37,516 nt of DNA from Ferruginibacter sp. (GCA_025359625.1 JANYFT010000089.1:1-37516); one strand, 5' to 3'; shown: positions 26,241-34,867, numbered from the stretch's first letter. Notes: generated from the letters alone by a model not told the origin. Numbers and translations are program-made.

Positions 26241-26353
26241 GTGCAATGTTACTGATTGTATGTAATGCTGTAAAAATACAGATAATGCCATGAAGTGGCT
26301 ACAAACTATGTATTGCACAATGTTGTATTTTTACAACTTAATTTTTTGTTGAT

Positions 26354-27442
26354 ATGATAAATGAAAATAAACCAGTAATTGGTTTAACCTGTGGCGATAT
26401 TAATGGTATTGGTTTAGAACTGATCATAAAAACCGTAGGCGATGCCCGGCTGCTTGAAATATGTACCCCAGTTATATTTGCTAATAATAAAGTGCTTAAT
26501 TTTTACCGTAAGGGTTTACCTGAAATAAATTTTAATTTCTCCAGTGTTAAAGATGCTACCCGTGTAAATCATAAACAGGTAAACCTTTACAATTGCTGGG
26601 AAGATGAAGTAGCCGTTACTCCTGGCCAGCTAACTGCCGCAGGCGGAAAGTATGCAGTGCAAAGTTTGGTTATTGCTGCGGAGGCTTTAAAAGATGGTAA
26701 AATAGACGGCCTTGTCACAGCACCGATTCACAAAAAAAATACACAATCGGAAGAGTTTAATTTTACCGGGCATACCCCTTATTTGAAAAATTTATTTGGA
26801 GTGGCTGATGTAGGCATGTTTATGGTGGCCGAAAATATGAGGGTAGCTTTAGTTACTGAACATGTGGCAGTAAAAGATATTGCACCATTAATTACAAAGG
26901 AAGCTATCCTAAGCAAATTGCAAATAATCAACAATTCATTAAAAAAAGACTTTGGAATTGATAAGCCTAAAATTGCTGTATTGGGTTTAAATCCCCATGC
27001 AGGTGATGAAGGACTGGTGGGCAAGGAAGAAGAAGAAGTCATCAGGCCTGCTATTAAAGAAGCAAAGCATAAAGATATTTTTTGCTTTGGCCCTTATTCG
27101 GCAGATGCTTTTTTTGCAAGAGGGCAATATGAAAAATTTGATGCGGTTTTGGCCATGTACCACGACCAGGGTTTGATCCCTTTTAAATCGCTGGCAACCG
27201 GTGAAGGTGTTAACTACACCGCCGGTCTTGATGGCATACGCACATCGCCTGACCATGGTGTGGCATTTGATATTGCAGGCAAAAACAAAGCAGATGAAGC
27301 CTCTTTCAGGGAAGCTATTTTTAAATGTGTAGACATCATCAATGCCCGGAAAGAATATGCAGACCAGCGTAAAAACCCTTTAAAGAAAATGAGTGCTGCA
27401 TTTGTAGCCAATGCCAGAGATGAAAAAATTACTGAAGAATAA
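26354..27442 (+). CDS. pdxA: 4-hydroxythreonine-4-phosphate dehydrogenase PdxA
   Basis: A 362-residue metal- and NAD-dependent dehydrogenase that oxidises 4-phosphohydroxy-L-threonine in the deoxyxylulose-phosphate route to pyridoxal phosphate. The N-terminal GLTCGDINGIGLELIIK is the Bacteroidota form of the PGDPAGIGPE motif. TAPIHKKN and FTGHTPYL carry the substrate-contact Lys and the first metal His. The other metal histidines are in LNPHAGDEGLVGKEE and AMYHDQGLIPFK. GEGVNYTAGLDGIRTSPDHGVAFDIAGK completes the signature. The length is slightly above the usual 330 because of a short Lys-rich C-terminal tail. It stands alone, divergent from rsmA and convergent with the LolA-like gene. Confidence 0.95.
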   Translation: MINENKPVIGLTCGDINGIGLELIIKTVGDARLLEICTPVIFANNKVLNFYRKGLPEINFNFSSVKDATRVNHKQVNLYNCWEDEVAVTPGQLTAAGGKYAVQSLVIAAEALKDGKIDGLVTAPIHKKNTQSEEFNFTGHTPYLKNLFGVADVGMFMVAENMRVALVTEHVAVKDIAPLITKEAILSKLQIINNSLKKDFGIDKPKIAVLGLNPHAGDEGLVGKEEEEVIRPAIKEAKHKDIFCFGPYSADAFFARGQYEKFDAVLAMYHDQGLIPFKSLATGEGVNYTAGLDGIRTSPDHGVAFDIAGKNKADEASFREAIFKCVDIINARKEYADQRKNPLKKMSAAFVANARDEKITEE

Positions 27443-27511
27443 AGTGGAATGTCTGATCTCGGATTTTATGATGTCTGATTTTTCAGGCCGTGGATTTTTA
27501 TTTATTTTATG

Positions 27512-28216
27512 CTATTTAAAGACGTCCTCCTTTACTCCTTTATTAATGAGGTAAGAACTAAAAGTTATTTCTGCTTTGCCATTTCTGCTCTTGGCTTTAT
27601 CTGCTGCTGATCTATTATTTTGTGTTCCATCATCAAAGTCAAATGTTACTCCCTTTGGTAATTTATAATCTTTGGTATCAAAAGAAAAAACAATTTTATC
27701 TGGTAAACCAAAAGCAGCATATTTTCCGTAACTCATTTCTAACTCATAACTGCCATTGGCCCTGGTAGTGGTTTTTGCCCTTCTTATTACAAGTGCTGCT
27801 TCATCAATATACACAGTAGATAATACTACATCTGCATTATCATCTTCCGGCAATAATTTAACCACCCGTACAGTTGTATTACCAATTTCATCAGTACCTG
27901 CATCTATAGCTGTGTATTTACTGCCACTTAAAATATTATTCAGATTGATGCTTACAGCACCTTTGGGTACAAATGAAATCCCTTTTTCATTTTTTATTTT
28001 CAATTTGTTAGGCTTTTTAAAATACACTTTTACATCTGCATCCGGCACTTTTAAAAACGAAACATTGGTGATCATCCGGGCTGTTGCTTCGTAGTCATTT
28101 ACCTTGTCAATATTGCCTTTTACTTTTGTAATTAATGTATTTACATCCTGTGCGTTTATTGTAAAAGCAGGTATCACTGCAATCAACAATTGTATAAGTT
28201 TAACTGATCTGATCAT
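27512..28216 (-). CDS. LolA-like periplasmic protein (outer membrane lipoprotein carrier fold)
   Basis: A 234-residue exported protein with a signal peptide ending near residue 22 (AFTINAQD). The mature part has the LolA/LolB/RseB-type pattern: an initial helix (VNTLITKVKGNIDKVNDYEATARM) followed by an antiparallel half-barrel (VKVYFKKPNKLKIKNEKGISFVPKG ... VVLSTVYIDEAALVIRRAKTTT ... FGLPDKIVFSF). This fold holds lipid or lipoprotein acyl chains. I use the ATG 28214-28216; the longer frame begins with a TTG inside the permease gene. It follows the permease stop by 10 bases, so it is the third gene of an ABC operon. The association hints at moving a lipid-bearing substrate across the envelope, but it is not the housekeeping LolA-LolCDE arrangement. 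Confidence 0.75.
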   Translation of the reverse strand: MIRSVKLIQLLIAVIPAFTINAQDVNTLITKVKGNIDKVNDYEATARMITNVSFLKVPDADVKVYFKKPNKLKIKNEKGISFVPKGAVSINLNNILSGSKYTAIDAGTDEIGNTTVRVVKLLPEDDNADVVLSTVYIDEAALVIRRAKTTTRANGSYELEMSYGKYAAFGLPDKIVFSFDTKDYKLPKGVTFDFDDGTQNNRSAADKAKSRNGKAEITFSSYLINKGVKEDVFK

Positions 28217-28226
28217 TTTAATTTTT

Positions 28227-29120
28227 TTAGGATAGAATATCTTTCTTTTTAAAAACCACAACCGAAGCGGTTATCAATATAAAAATGTGGGCTATTAATA
28301 TAAGCAAGCTTTTTCTGATGGCTGGCCAGTTTTCAAGACTGCCTTTAATTGTTTTTCCATCCATATCGGTACCTATATAAAAAAATCCTTTCCACCCAAC
28401 CAGGTAAGATGTAAAGAGGTATGGCTTTACATTTTTATCAATAATGGGTACATTGATGTTTGAAATAATAGTGCATACAATAACAATACAAACAGTGGCA
28501 ATGATTGGGCCAATGGAATTTTCTGCAAAGATAGACAGCAGTAAAGACAAGGCAGCAATTACAGTGAGGGCAACAGTTGCATAAGCAAAAGCAGCAGAAT
28601 AACGCCACATAATATCATCACGGGTAATCAGCAATATCTGCGATTCATCTCCTTTAGATCTGAAAACGAGCATATCGCCTGCGCCAAATATAAACAGGCT
28701 TAAAAACAAGGCCGTAATTGCCATCCATAACAATAAAAAAATAGTAAAAATAGTTGCAGCAGCAAATTTCACCAATATAATTTGTGTACGACTAATGGGC
28801 TTTGATATCAGCAGCCTGAGCGTACCCATATTGGCTTCGCCTGATATGGAATCGGCTGCAATCAAAGCAATTAATATGGGTACCTGAATCAACAAGGTAT
28901 TCAATATTATGTAACACATAAAGTAGCCATTGATCGCTTGTACCCGATCGAAAGTAAAGGTATCTTTTACACTTTGCAGCATCAGGTCCATATAGCTTTG
29001 GCCATCTGCCTTAAACGCAAATTGAAAAATAAATACAATGGCAGCTACAGCTACAAATGCAATATAAGTTCTTGGTCTTTTGGATATTTTAAACAGCTCA
29101 ATTTGCAAAAGCTTCCACAT
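28227..29120 (-). CDS. ABC-2 type transporter permease
   Basis: A 297-residue inner membrane protein with six predicted helices. The first (YIAFVAVAAIVFIFQFAF) is followed by a periplasmic loop, and the conserved GEANMGTLRLLISKPISRTQIILVKF lies on the cytoplasmic side before the third helix. This GTL.lLLskPisR.. pattern is typical of ABC-2 permeases. I prefer the ATG at 29118-29120 (MWKLLQIELFK), overlapping the ATPase gene by 23 bases; an ATG 39 bases earlier would give a longer overlap. Its partner ATPase is directly upstream and the LolA-like gene directly downstream. Substrate unknown. Confidence 0.85.
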   Translation of the reverse strand: MWKLLQIELFKISKRPRTYIAFVAVAAIVFIFQFAFKADGQSYMDLMLQSVKDTFTFDRVQAINGYFMCYIILNTLLIQVPILIALIAADSISGEANMGTLRLLISKPISRTQIILVKFAAATIFTIFLLLWMAITALFLSLFIFGAGDMLVFRSKGDESQILLITRDDIMWRYSAAFAYATVALTVIAALSLLLSIFAENSIGPIIATVCIVIVCTIISNINVPIIDKNVKPYLFTSYLVGWKGFFYIGTDMDGKTIKGSLENWPAIRKSLLILIAHIFILITASVVVFKKKDILS

Positions 29121-30027
29121 GTCCGGATTGGGTTGTAAGTGATAAAAAATAATTTTCAAGGGAATGGCTTGAGTTTACAGAGAGTAGTTGCACTCCCATG
29201 GCAACAAGGTCAATTATAAGTTGTGGCACTTCTGTTTTATTCATCATCAACTGCAACTGAATTTTTTTTTGTATAAAAAGAGCCCATTTAGATTGCAGTA
29301 ATAATTGTTTTGCACCCGCATTATCAAGGGTATCAATTTCAATCAGTGTATGTGCTGGATCCAATAAAGCAGCAACATTTCCTTCCACCATTTTATTGCC
29401 TTTGTGTATTATAATCATGCGGTTGGCAATTAGTTCTATTTCGCTTAACAAATGAGAAGATATCAATATCGTTTTGCCCAATTCCCTGCTAAGCCGTAAA
29501 ATAAGGTTACGCATGTCTGCTATTCCCTGTGGATCTAATCCATTAGTGGGCTCATCCAGGATGATCAATGCCGGATTGTGTACCAGCGCAACAGCTATAC
29601 CTAAACGCTGTTTCATTCCCTGGCTAAAAGTTCTTACATTATCTTTTGCCCGCTCTTCCAGCCCAACCATTTGCAGTTGCTGCATCAATAATTTTTGGCT
29701 TACTTTAATACCGCTCATTTTGGCAAATATGGAAAGATTATCATAGGCAGATAAATATTTATAAAGATCAGGTTTTTCAATGACGGCACCTACCTGTTTT
29801 AAAATTTCTGACCGGTGTGCAGACAATTTTTTTTCAAATAAATTAATCTCTCCGCTGGTAGGTTTTATAAGGGTTAGTAACATTCTTATAGTGGTTGATT
29901 TACCTGCACCATTCTGGCCAAGGAAACCATATATGTCGCCTTCATTAACAGTAAATGACAGATCATTTACTGCGTAAGTATCACTAAATTTTTTGGAAAG
30001 ATGATTCACCTCAATGATCAATGCCAT
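29098..30027 (-). CDS. ABC transporter ATP-binding protein (BcrA-like)
   Basis: A 309-residue cytoplasmic ATPase. Walker A is GQNGAGKS (37-44), the signature is FSQGMKQRLGIA, Walker B is LIILDEPTNGLDPQG, and the switch His is in ISSHLL. The order and the Q-loop region (VGAVIEKPDLYKYLSAYDNL) are of the BcrA/NatA export type. The C-terminal about 90 residues form an accessory domain common in this group. It begins a three-gene operon with the ABC-2 permease and LolA-like protein. Relatives export antibiotics, ions or envelope components; gliding protein GldA also belongs to this group, but the neighbours here do not support that assignment. Confidence 0.92.
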   Translation of the reverse strand: MALIIEVNHLSKKFSDTYAVNDLSFTVNEGDIYGFLGQNGAGKSTTIRMLLTLIKPTSGEINLFEKKLSAHRSEILKQVGAVIEKPDLYKYLSAYDNLSIFAKMSGIKVSQKLLMQQLQMVGLEERAKDNVRTFSQGMKQRLGIAVALVHNPALIILDEPTNGLDPQGIADMRNLILRLSRELGKTILISSHLLSEIELIANRMIIIHKGNKMVEGNVAALLDPAHTLIEIDTLDNAGAKQLLLQSKWALFIQKKIQLQLMMNKTEVPQLIIDLVAMGVQLLSVNSSHSLENYFLSLTTQSGHVEAFAN

Positions 30028-30116
30028 AATCCTTTATTATTATTAAACGTAAAACGGATAGTTGAACAAATTGTTCGGCAAGATGAAGGTGCCTTTTAAA
30101 TTTAATTTTTCAAAAA

Positions 30117-30147
30117 TTTGTTTATGTAAAATAAAGCATTACTTTTG
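30117..30147 (+). promoter_or_regulatory. Promoter of the small T9SS-tagged protein gene
   Basis: TTTG at 30117-30120, 19 bases, then TACTTTTG at 30140-30147: a full match to the Bacteroidota -33/-7 consensus. Transcription would begin near 30154, leaving an unusually long leader of about 160 nt before the ATG at 30314. Confidence 0.75.
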
Positions 30148-30313
30148 TCTTAAGAAAGTTGCTTACCGCACAATCTCACAATAACCACACCTACTATCTT
30201 TTTTCCGAATTCCCAATCCTACAGAATTACATATTTATACCCAATTTGCTGTGTATTAACTACCTGAATTATTTATTCATTTAGCTTATTACTTATCTCA
30301 AAATACACACAAG

Positions 30314-30748
30314 ATGAAATCAATTTTAACTACTTTATTTTTATCATTTGCAATAATTTCAACTAACGCCCAGGGAAATTTAGATGTAGCCACTCAATTA
30401 GGCACAAATGTTTACAACGCTAAAGCAAACAGGCTGCTTACTAATAATGCTACTTCTTCAACAACAGGTAACATACCTCATAGTGACATCAAAAAGGGAA
30501 TAACTATCATGCCTAATGCTGCTACACAAGATGTAAAAATCATTTTTAAAACAGACAAAGCCGCTGCTGCAAAAATTATAGTATTGGACGAAAGCGGCAA
30601 AAAGGTTTTGCACCAGGATACACAAATAGCCGAAGGAAATAACAATATCAATATTGACAATTTCCATACTTTAAATGATGGCACTTATACTATACAATTA
30701 ATCAGCAATTCCGAAACTTACACTTCCTCATTTATGATTTGGAAATAA
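30314..30748 (+). CDS. Small secreted protein consisting mostly of a type IX secretion sorting domain
   Basis: A 144-residue protein. The signal peptide ends near residue 20 (AIISTNAQ). Residues about 62-144 match the T9SS type A C-terminal sorting domain: ITIMPNAATQDVKIIF, then AAAKIIVLDESGKKVLHQ, then GNNNINIDNFHTLNDGTYTIQLIS and a final SFMIWK. Only about 40 Asn/Thr-rich residues lie between signal and sorting domain, so there is no recognisable cargo. It would be exported, recognised by the T9SS and perhaps attached to the surface or released. It is a single-gene unit with its own promoter (30117-30147) and terminator (30777-30804). It could be a short adhesin, a leftover sorting tag, or a regulator of the secretion system. 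Confidence 0.8.
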   Translation: MKSILTTLFLSFAIISTNAQGNLDVATQLGTNVYNAKANRLLTNNATSSTTGNIPHSDIKKGITIMPNAATQDVKIIFKTDKAAAAKIIVLDESGKKVLHQDTQIAEGNNNINIDNFHTLNDGTYTIQLISNSETYTSSFMIWK

Positions 30749-30776
30749 TTATTTGATAACCAAGCACAAACAAAAT

Positions 30777-30804
30777 GCTCTTCTTTAAAAAGAAGGGCTT
30801 TTTT
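30777..30804 (+). terminator. Terminator of the small T9SS-tagged protein gene
   Basis: GCTCTTCTTT pairs with AAAGAAGGGC (one G-T pair) around a very short A loop at 30777-30798, followed by six T. The T run touches the stop codon of the convergent regulator gene at 30803. Confidence 0.85.
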
Positions 30805-31102
30805 ATTGCCCGGAATTATTGGGATGCATATATGTCTGTAAAGCCTTTACATAAATCTCAAAAGCATCAATGCCTGCCTTTGTGACCTTACAGATTGTTT
30901 GCGGATAATTATTACTGAATTGTTTTATTACTTCAATATACCCTGCTTCTTTTAGCTTATTTATCTGCACACTTAGATTACCTGCAGTAGCGTTTGTTTT
31001 TTCTTTCAAAAAAGTAAACTCTGCTTCCTTAACACTAATCAGTAAACTCATTACTGCTAAACGCAACTGTGAGTGCAATATGGGATCCAGCTCATTAAAC
31101 AT
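30803..31102 (-). CDS. Winged-helix transcriptional regulator (HTH_34 type)
   Basis: A 99-residue DNA-binding protein made almost entirely of one winged-helix domain. LHSQLRLAVMSLLISVKEAEFTFLKEKTNATAGNLSVQINKLKEAGYIEVIK gives the helix-turn-helix and recognition helix, followed by the wing and a C-terminal dimer helix (AGIDAFEIYVKALQTYM). This matches small MarR/ArsR-related regulators of the HTH_34 group, which usually control a neighbouring membrane protein. The gene for a multi-helix membrane protein lies 35 bases upstream on the same strand, so the two are co-transcribed. A perfect palindrome upstream of that gene (31761-31775) is a plausible operator for self-regulation (inference). No metal- or ligand-binding residues stand out. 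Confidence 0.88.
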   Translation of the reverse strand: MFNELDPILHSQLRLAVMSLLISVKEAEFTFLKEKTNATAGNLSVQINKLKEAGYIEVIKQFSNNYPQTICKVTKAGIDAFEIYVKALQTYMHPNNSGQ

Positions 31103-31137
31103 TGGCTTTTTGTTTCTTTTGAGATTTATTCCACCAA

Positions 31138-31725
31138 TTAATTAGTAGTTATTTTTTTATATTTCATACGCAACAAATACCCTGGAATAATATAGCTTAT
31201 TAAAATGGAGACTGCTGTGATTAATATATTGCTATCATAATCTAAGTAGGCTGATAAAATCGCCAATAGCCATGCTCCAATTCCTCCCCATACCAACGGC
31301 GTAAATTTTATCAATCTTCCGGTAACAAAGCAACCTATCCCATAAAGCAATATATAAAATGTAAAGGCATTTTCATACCCAATTTTTGCGAAAATTAACC
31401 CCAATGCCAAGTAAGTTATGCCGATACTCATCCATAAATGATCAATGCTTTCATCTATATAGGTTTTCACTTTTGTCTTTTTATCCTGCTGGCTACCCAA
31501 ATAAACAGAACCGGCAATACCAATTATAATCATCAGCCAGGCATAATAATGATATTGATAATGTACAATGTTTTTTAAAAAATATTGAAGCAAACAGGCA
31601 ATAAAAACTACCCAGCCCCATAACAGAAAAAAAACACTGCTGTCGGCCACAGTGTTTTTTGTTTTGAGGATCATACTTTGAATTAAATCAATACTTTGCT
31701 GCGGAGAAAAATTTTCCTGTTGCAT
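31138..31725 (-). CDS. Multi-helix inner membrane protein paired with HTH_34 regulator
   Basis: A 195-residue membrane protein with a short cytoplasmic N-terminus (MQQENFSPQQSIDLIQSMI) and five or six hydrophobic helices (for example VFFLLWGWVVFIACLLQYFL, AWLMIIIGIAGSVYLG, MSIGITYLALGLIFAKIG). The helices are separated by a charged loop (SQQDKKTKVKTYIDESIDHL), and the C-terminus is Lys-rich. I do not assign a function. Such proteins commonly accompany HTH_34 regulators in Bacteroidota, where the first gene encodes the membrane protein and the second its regulator, as here. Confidence 0.8.
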   Translation of the reverse strand: MQQENFSPQQSIDLIQSMILKTKNTVADSSVFFLLWGWVVFIACLLQYFLKNIVHYQYHYYAWLMIIIGIAGSVYLGSQQDKKTKVKTYIDESIDHLWMSIGITYLALGLIFAKIGYENAFTFYILLYGIGCFVTGRLIKFTPLVWGGIGAWLLAILSAYLDYDSNILITAVSILISYIIPGYLLRMKYKKITTN

Positions 31726-31760
31726 AATTTTAGTTTTCTGCTTTTAGTGTATGGTTCTGC

Positions 31761-31775
31761 TTTCAACTATTGAAA
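31761..31775. promoter_or_regulatory. Palindromic operator candidate upstream of the membrane protein/HTH_34 operon
   Basis: TTTCAA-CTA-TTGAAA is a perfect 15-bp palindrome 36-50 bases upstream of the start codon at 31725. It sits inside a larger inverted repeat (GTTTTCTG 31733-31740, CAGAAAAC 31777-31784). A site of this size suits a dimeric winged-helix regulator such as the one encoded second in the operon. Confidence 0.45.
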
Positions 31776-31799
31776 ACAGAAAACCAAAATAACAATGGC

Positions 31800-32441
31800 C
31801 TAATTACATTCTTTAATCAACGTTTCTACCCTTTCTTTACCCCAATTTGGACTTATTTCGCTTGCAGGTTTAAACGTAGCGTATTTATCCAATGCTGTTT
31901 GTAACTGAGGTTTAGCCGTTGCGCAGCCTCCACCAAATTGCTCTGGTGTATATTTTAACCCCTGCCCTTTTAAAAAATATGGGCGGGGATTGTTGTGGTC
32001 TTGTTGCATAGCTGCATCCATATTACTGCTGCTTTCCTGACCATACTCCTGCCATCTTTGCATTGGATCTACCATCATGTGGCAACTGGCAATCATACTT
32101 TTAATGCAGGAGATTTCAGAATTATTGGGGGATAAAGAATCTGCTTTTGAAATTAACAGGGTGGCCTTATCTGCGTACCCATCTGTTTTACTTTTATCCT
32201 GTCCTAAAAATCCATAATTCACCTGGCAAAAAGCGGCGTAGTAATATGGAAGCCATTGATTTTTTTCTGCAGCAGCAATTCGTTCAAAATTATTGGAAAC
32301 AATTAACAGGTTTGCAGGATTTTTAAAACTGCTATCCATTGCTGCAAGGTTTTTTTTCATGGCATCTGTAAATTTTTCGCTTTGTGCAAACACAACTATT
32401 GTTGAAAGAAACAAGACTGTTGAAAGAAATAATTTTTTCAT
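31800..32441 (-). CDS. Secreted TPR-like protein of unknown function
   Basis: A 213-residue exported protein with a signal peptide ending near residue 19 (TIVVFAQSE). I use the ATG 32439-32441 because the frame upstream adds 19 residues with no signal-like character. The mature part is helical and has the look of tetratricopeptide-type repeats: NPANLLIVSNNFERIAAAEKNQWLPYYYAAFCQ, DKATLLISKADSLSPNNSEISCIKSMI, and AQ-rich pairs around NPRPYFLKGQGLKYTPEQFGGGCATAKPQLQTALDKYATF. Three or more cysteines are present in the mature region. It follows the TonB receptor gene by 124 bases on the same strand and may be its companion, but I recognise no specific function. Confidence 0.75.
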   Translation of the reverse strand: MKKLFLSTVLFLSTIVVFAQSEKFTDAMKKNLAAMDSSFKNPANLLIVSNNFERIAAAEKNQWLPYYYAAFCQVNYGFLGQDKSKTDGYADKATLLISKADSLSPNNSEISCIKSMIASCHMMVDPMQRWQEYGQESSSNMDAAMQQDHNNPRPYFLKGQGLKYTPEQFGGGCATAKPQLQTALDKYATFKPASEISPNWGKERVETLIKECN

Positions 32442-32565
32442 TTTTTTTTGATTTGATGAATGATGAATTAATTTATTAAAATACCCAATTATGTGCAATT
32501 TCTAAAAGTGATGATCTTTTATAACGAATGCTGCTTTTCTGCATTTTCAATTTTTTCCGATCTGT

Positions 32566-34818
32566 TTATAAATTATTATTAATAGCATCCTGTGTTCTGT
32601 CAATACCAAAACTCAGAAAACAACCTATAAATACAAACCTTTTAGCTGGCGGTGTTATCGCTTCTTTTCGGCTGCCATTGTTGTTATAATTATAATTATA
32701 AACCTGGTTTTGGCCTAATACATTGGATACCCCCAATACCCACACAGCAAAGGTTTTGGTATTTTTATTACCAATATTGGGAAGATAATTTACACTAAAA
32801 CTCATGCTGTTATAATTGATCGTCTTTCCTGCATCTGTAATGACATATTTATACTGCGCATCTTTGGCAATACGATAATAAGGCCTGCCTGTGGCAAAAT
32901 TATAACTAAGGTTGAACTGCGTTTTTATTGGTAAAAAGAACCGCTTAAATACAAACGCAGCCGTATGTGTTGCTGCAAAAGAAGGTTGAATTGCGGAAGG
33001 ATAATTCAGGAAATCTCTTTTGGTATTGAGGTAAGAATAAGAGATCCAGTAATCAACATTTTTGATCGTTTTTTTATCCCGCCAAAAAAATTCAATTCCC
33101 TTTGCATCTCCATAACCATTGTTATTTGCTACTACTTCACGACCATTAAAGCTGCTATCTGTTTTATACAATTTATCATATTTTTTGTAGAATACTTCGG
33201 TTCTTAGAGTATAGTCTTTTGTTTGTTTGGTATACTGAAATATATAATGGGCTGCTTTAGAATAATCTATCGCTGCCAGTGCAGGTAAATATTTTCTTTC
33301 AGGGTTTTGATAAAAGATACCATAAGCAAAAGATGCCTGGCTATTTTCAGCTACTTTGTAAGCCAGCGAAATTCTTGGGGCAATATTCCATTTATTGATG
33401 ATGGCCGAATGTTCTAAACGGGTGCCAATTTTGGTAGCTAAATTATTGGTTAAATAAATATCTGTTTCTGCAAATGCTGCGACCAGATGATCATTTACCT
33501 GCTGGGTAAATTTTGTACCATCATATAAGGTATAGAATGTTTTTTCATTGCTATAAAAATAATCACTACCAAAGCGAATGGCATTGAGCCCCTTAAACTT
33601 TTTTTCAAAGACCACTCTTGCCTGCGCATATTTTGCTTTATTGACAAGATCAAAGTTTTTATAGGAATACAATGGGTTATTACCAGTAAATTTTTCGTTT
33701 CCGGCATCCTGTACCTCATTGCTGATATTATCTTTATTGGTACTAAAGCTAATGCCAGTATTAATTCTCCAGCCATTACCAATTCTGTCTTTCCAATTGA
33801 TGTTTTGATAAGTGTTGATATTATCAATAGAAAAAGCATCTTTTAAAACAAGTGAATCAATGTCTGCAGACCGATAGCCGGTTTTATTGGTACTCAAGTA
33901 ACCATAATATTTTATAAAACCCCCATTCTTTGTTTTAATTCTAAAATTGACATCGCCCTGTTTAGCAAGTGGCACCAGAAAAAAATCCTGCTTTTGCTTA
34001 ATCACATTAAAAGCCAGCCATAAATTGGTGTAATTGAAGGATACACCCCAGGATGATTTTTTATCTTTTGCCAAATGCTGGATACCGCCGCCAACACCCA
34101 CAACGGAAATACTTACGTCTGCTTCTGTTTTTTCAGGCAGGTCTTTGCTTTCTAAAATTAGTGCGGAGGAAAGTGCCTGCCCGTATAAGGCGGAGTAGCC
34201 TCCCGTGCTAAAAACTGTGCCCTTAAATAAAAAGGGATTAAAACGTCCCCTGGTAGCAATTCCAGGTGTACTGCTGAAAAAGAAATTGTTTACCAGATTG
34301 CCATCCATATAGATTTTACTTTCTGTAGCTGTACCGCCTCTTACAAACAGCCCTTCACTTTCACCTACCTGCTGAGTGCCAGGCAAAGATTTAAAGGCAC
34401 TGGTAATATCGCCATTAGCGCTTGGGGTAGTCACAATATCAATATCGCTTAATATAGCGCCCTTATTTTTGTCACTGGCTTCGAAGGAACCTGCAGAAAT
34501 TACTACCGCTTTTAATTCAGTAATCTGTTCTTTTAAAGCGAGGTCTTGCTTGATAGACAGGGAACCAATTGTTATTTTTTGCGCTACCGCATTGTACCCC
34601 GAAATACTGGCTTCCAAAAGTTGATCTCCTTTTTCTGTTGTAGTAAAAGAATATTTGCCCAAAGAATCAGTTGTTGCCCCATCATATGTATTTTTTAAAA
34701 CTATGCTTACGCCAAACAAAACTTTATTCTTATTATCCGTAATACGTCCTGATATAATAACCTGTGCTTTACTATCAAAAAAAGCTACCAGTAATATAAA
34801 AAATAGTAGTTGTTTCAT
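32566..34818 (-). CDS. TonB-dependent outer membrane receptor
   Basis: A 750-residue outer membrane receptor. The signal peptide ends near residue 18 (FFDSKAQ). The carboxypeptidase-regulatory-like domain (about 20-95) is GRITDNKNKVLFGVSIVLKNTYDGATTDSLGKYSF. The plug (about 105-225) contains FKSLPGTQQVGESEGLFVRGGTATESKIYMDGNLV and FSTGGYSALYGQALSSALIL. The beta-barrel finishes near residue 740; the last strand (KRFVFIGCFLSFGID) is followed by a short polar tail. The size and plug match siderophore- or metal-type receptors better than SusC, and no SusD partner is nearby. It has its own consensus promoter (34836-34867) and a leader of about 10 nt. Confidence 0.92.
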   Translation of the reverse strand: MKQLLFFILLVAFFDSKAQVIISGRITDNKNKVLFGVSIVLKNTYDGATTDSLGKYSFTTTEKGDQLLEASISGYNAVAQKITIGSLSIKQDLALKEQITELKAVVISAGSFEASDKNKGAILSDIDIVTTPSANGDITSAFKSLPGTQQVGESEGLFVRGGTATESKIYMDGNLVNNFFFSSTPGIATRGRFNPFLFKGTVFSTGGYSALYGQALSSALILESKDLPEKTEADVSISVVGVGGGIQHLAKDKKSSWGVSFNYTNLWLAFNVIKQKQDFFLVPLAKQGDVNFRIKTKNGGFIKYYGYLSTNKTGYRSADIDSLVLKDAFSIDNINTYQNINWKDRIGNGWRINTGISFSTNKDNISNEVQDAGNEKFTGNNPLYSYKNFDLVNKAKYAQARVVFEKKFKGLNAIRFGSDYFYSNEKTFYTLYDGTKFTQQVNDHLVAAFAETDIYLTNNLATKIGTRLEHSAIINKWNIAPRISLAYKVAENSQASFAYGIFYQNPERKYLPALAAIDYSKAAHYIFQYTKQTKDYTLRTEVFYKKYDKLYKTDSSFNGREVVANNNGYGDAKGIEFFWRDKKTIKNVDYWISYSYLNTKRDFLNYPSAIQPSFAATHTAAFVFKRFFLPIKTQFNLSYNFATGRPYYRIAKDAQYKYVITDAGKTINYNSMSFSVNYLPNIGNKNTKTFAVWVLGVSNVLGQNQVYNYNYNNNGSRKEAITPPAKRFVFIGCFLSFGIDRTQDAINNNL

Positions 34819-34835
34819 GCAATTAAATTATATCA

Positions 34836-34867
34836 CAAACATAAAGTAGTTTATTTTATAAACCAAA
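34836..34867 (-). promoter_or_regulatory. Promoter of the TonB receptor gene at 34818
   Basis: On the minus strand TTTG (34864-34867) is followed after 20 bases by TATGTTTG (34836-34843), matching the Bacteroidota consensus exactly. Transcription should begin near 34829, about ten bases before the ATG at 34818. Confidence 0.8.

Noticed and set aside
27448-27480. Direct repeat ATGTCTGAT twice between pdxA and the LolA-like gene as an insertion footprint
   Set aside because: Copies of nine bases only 21 apart with no element between them; not enough to claim a target-site duplication.
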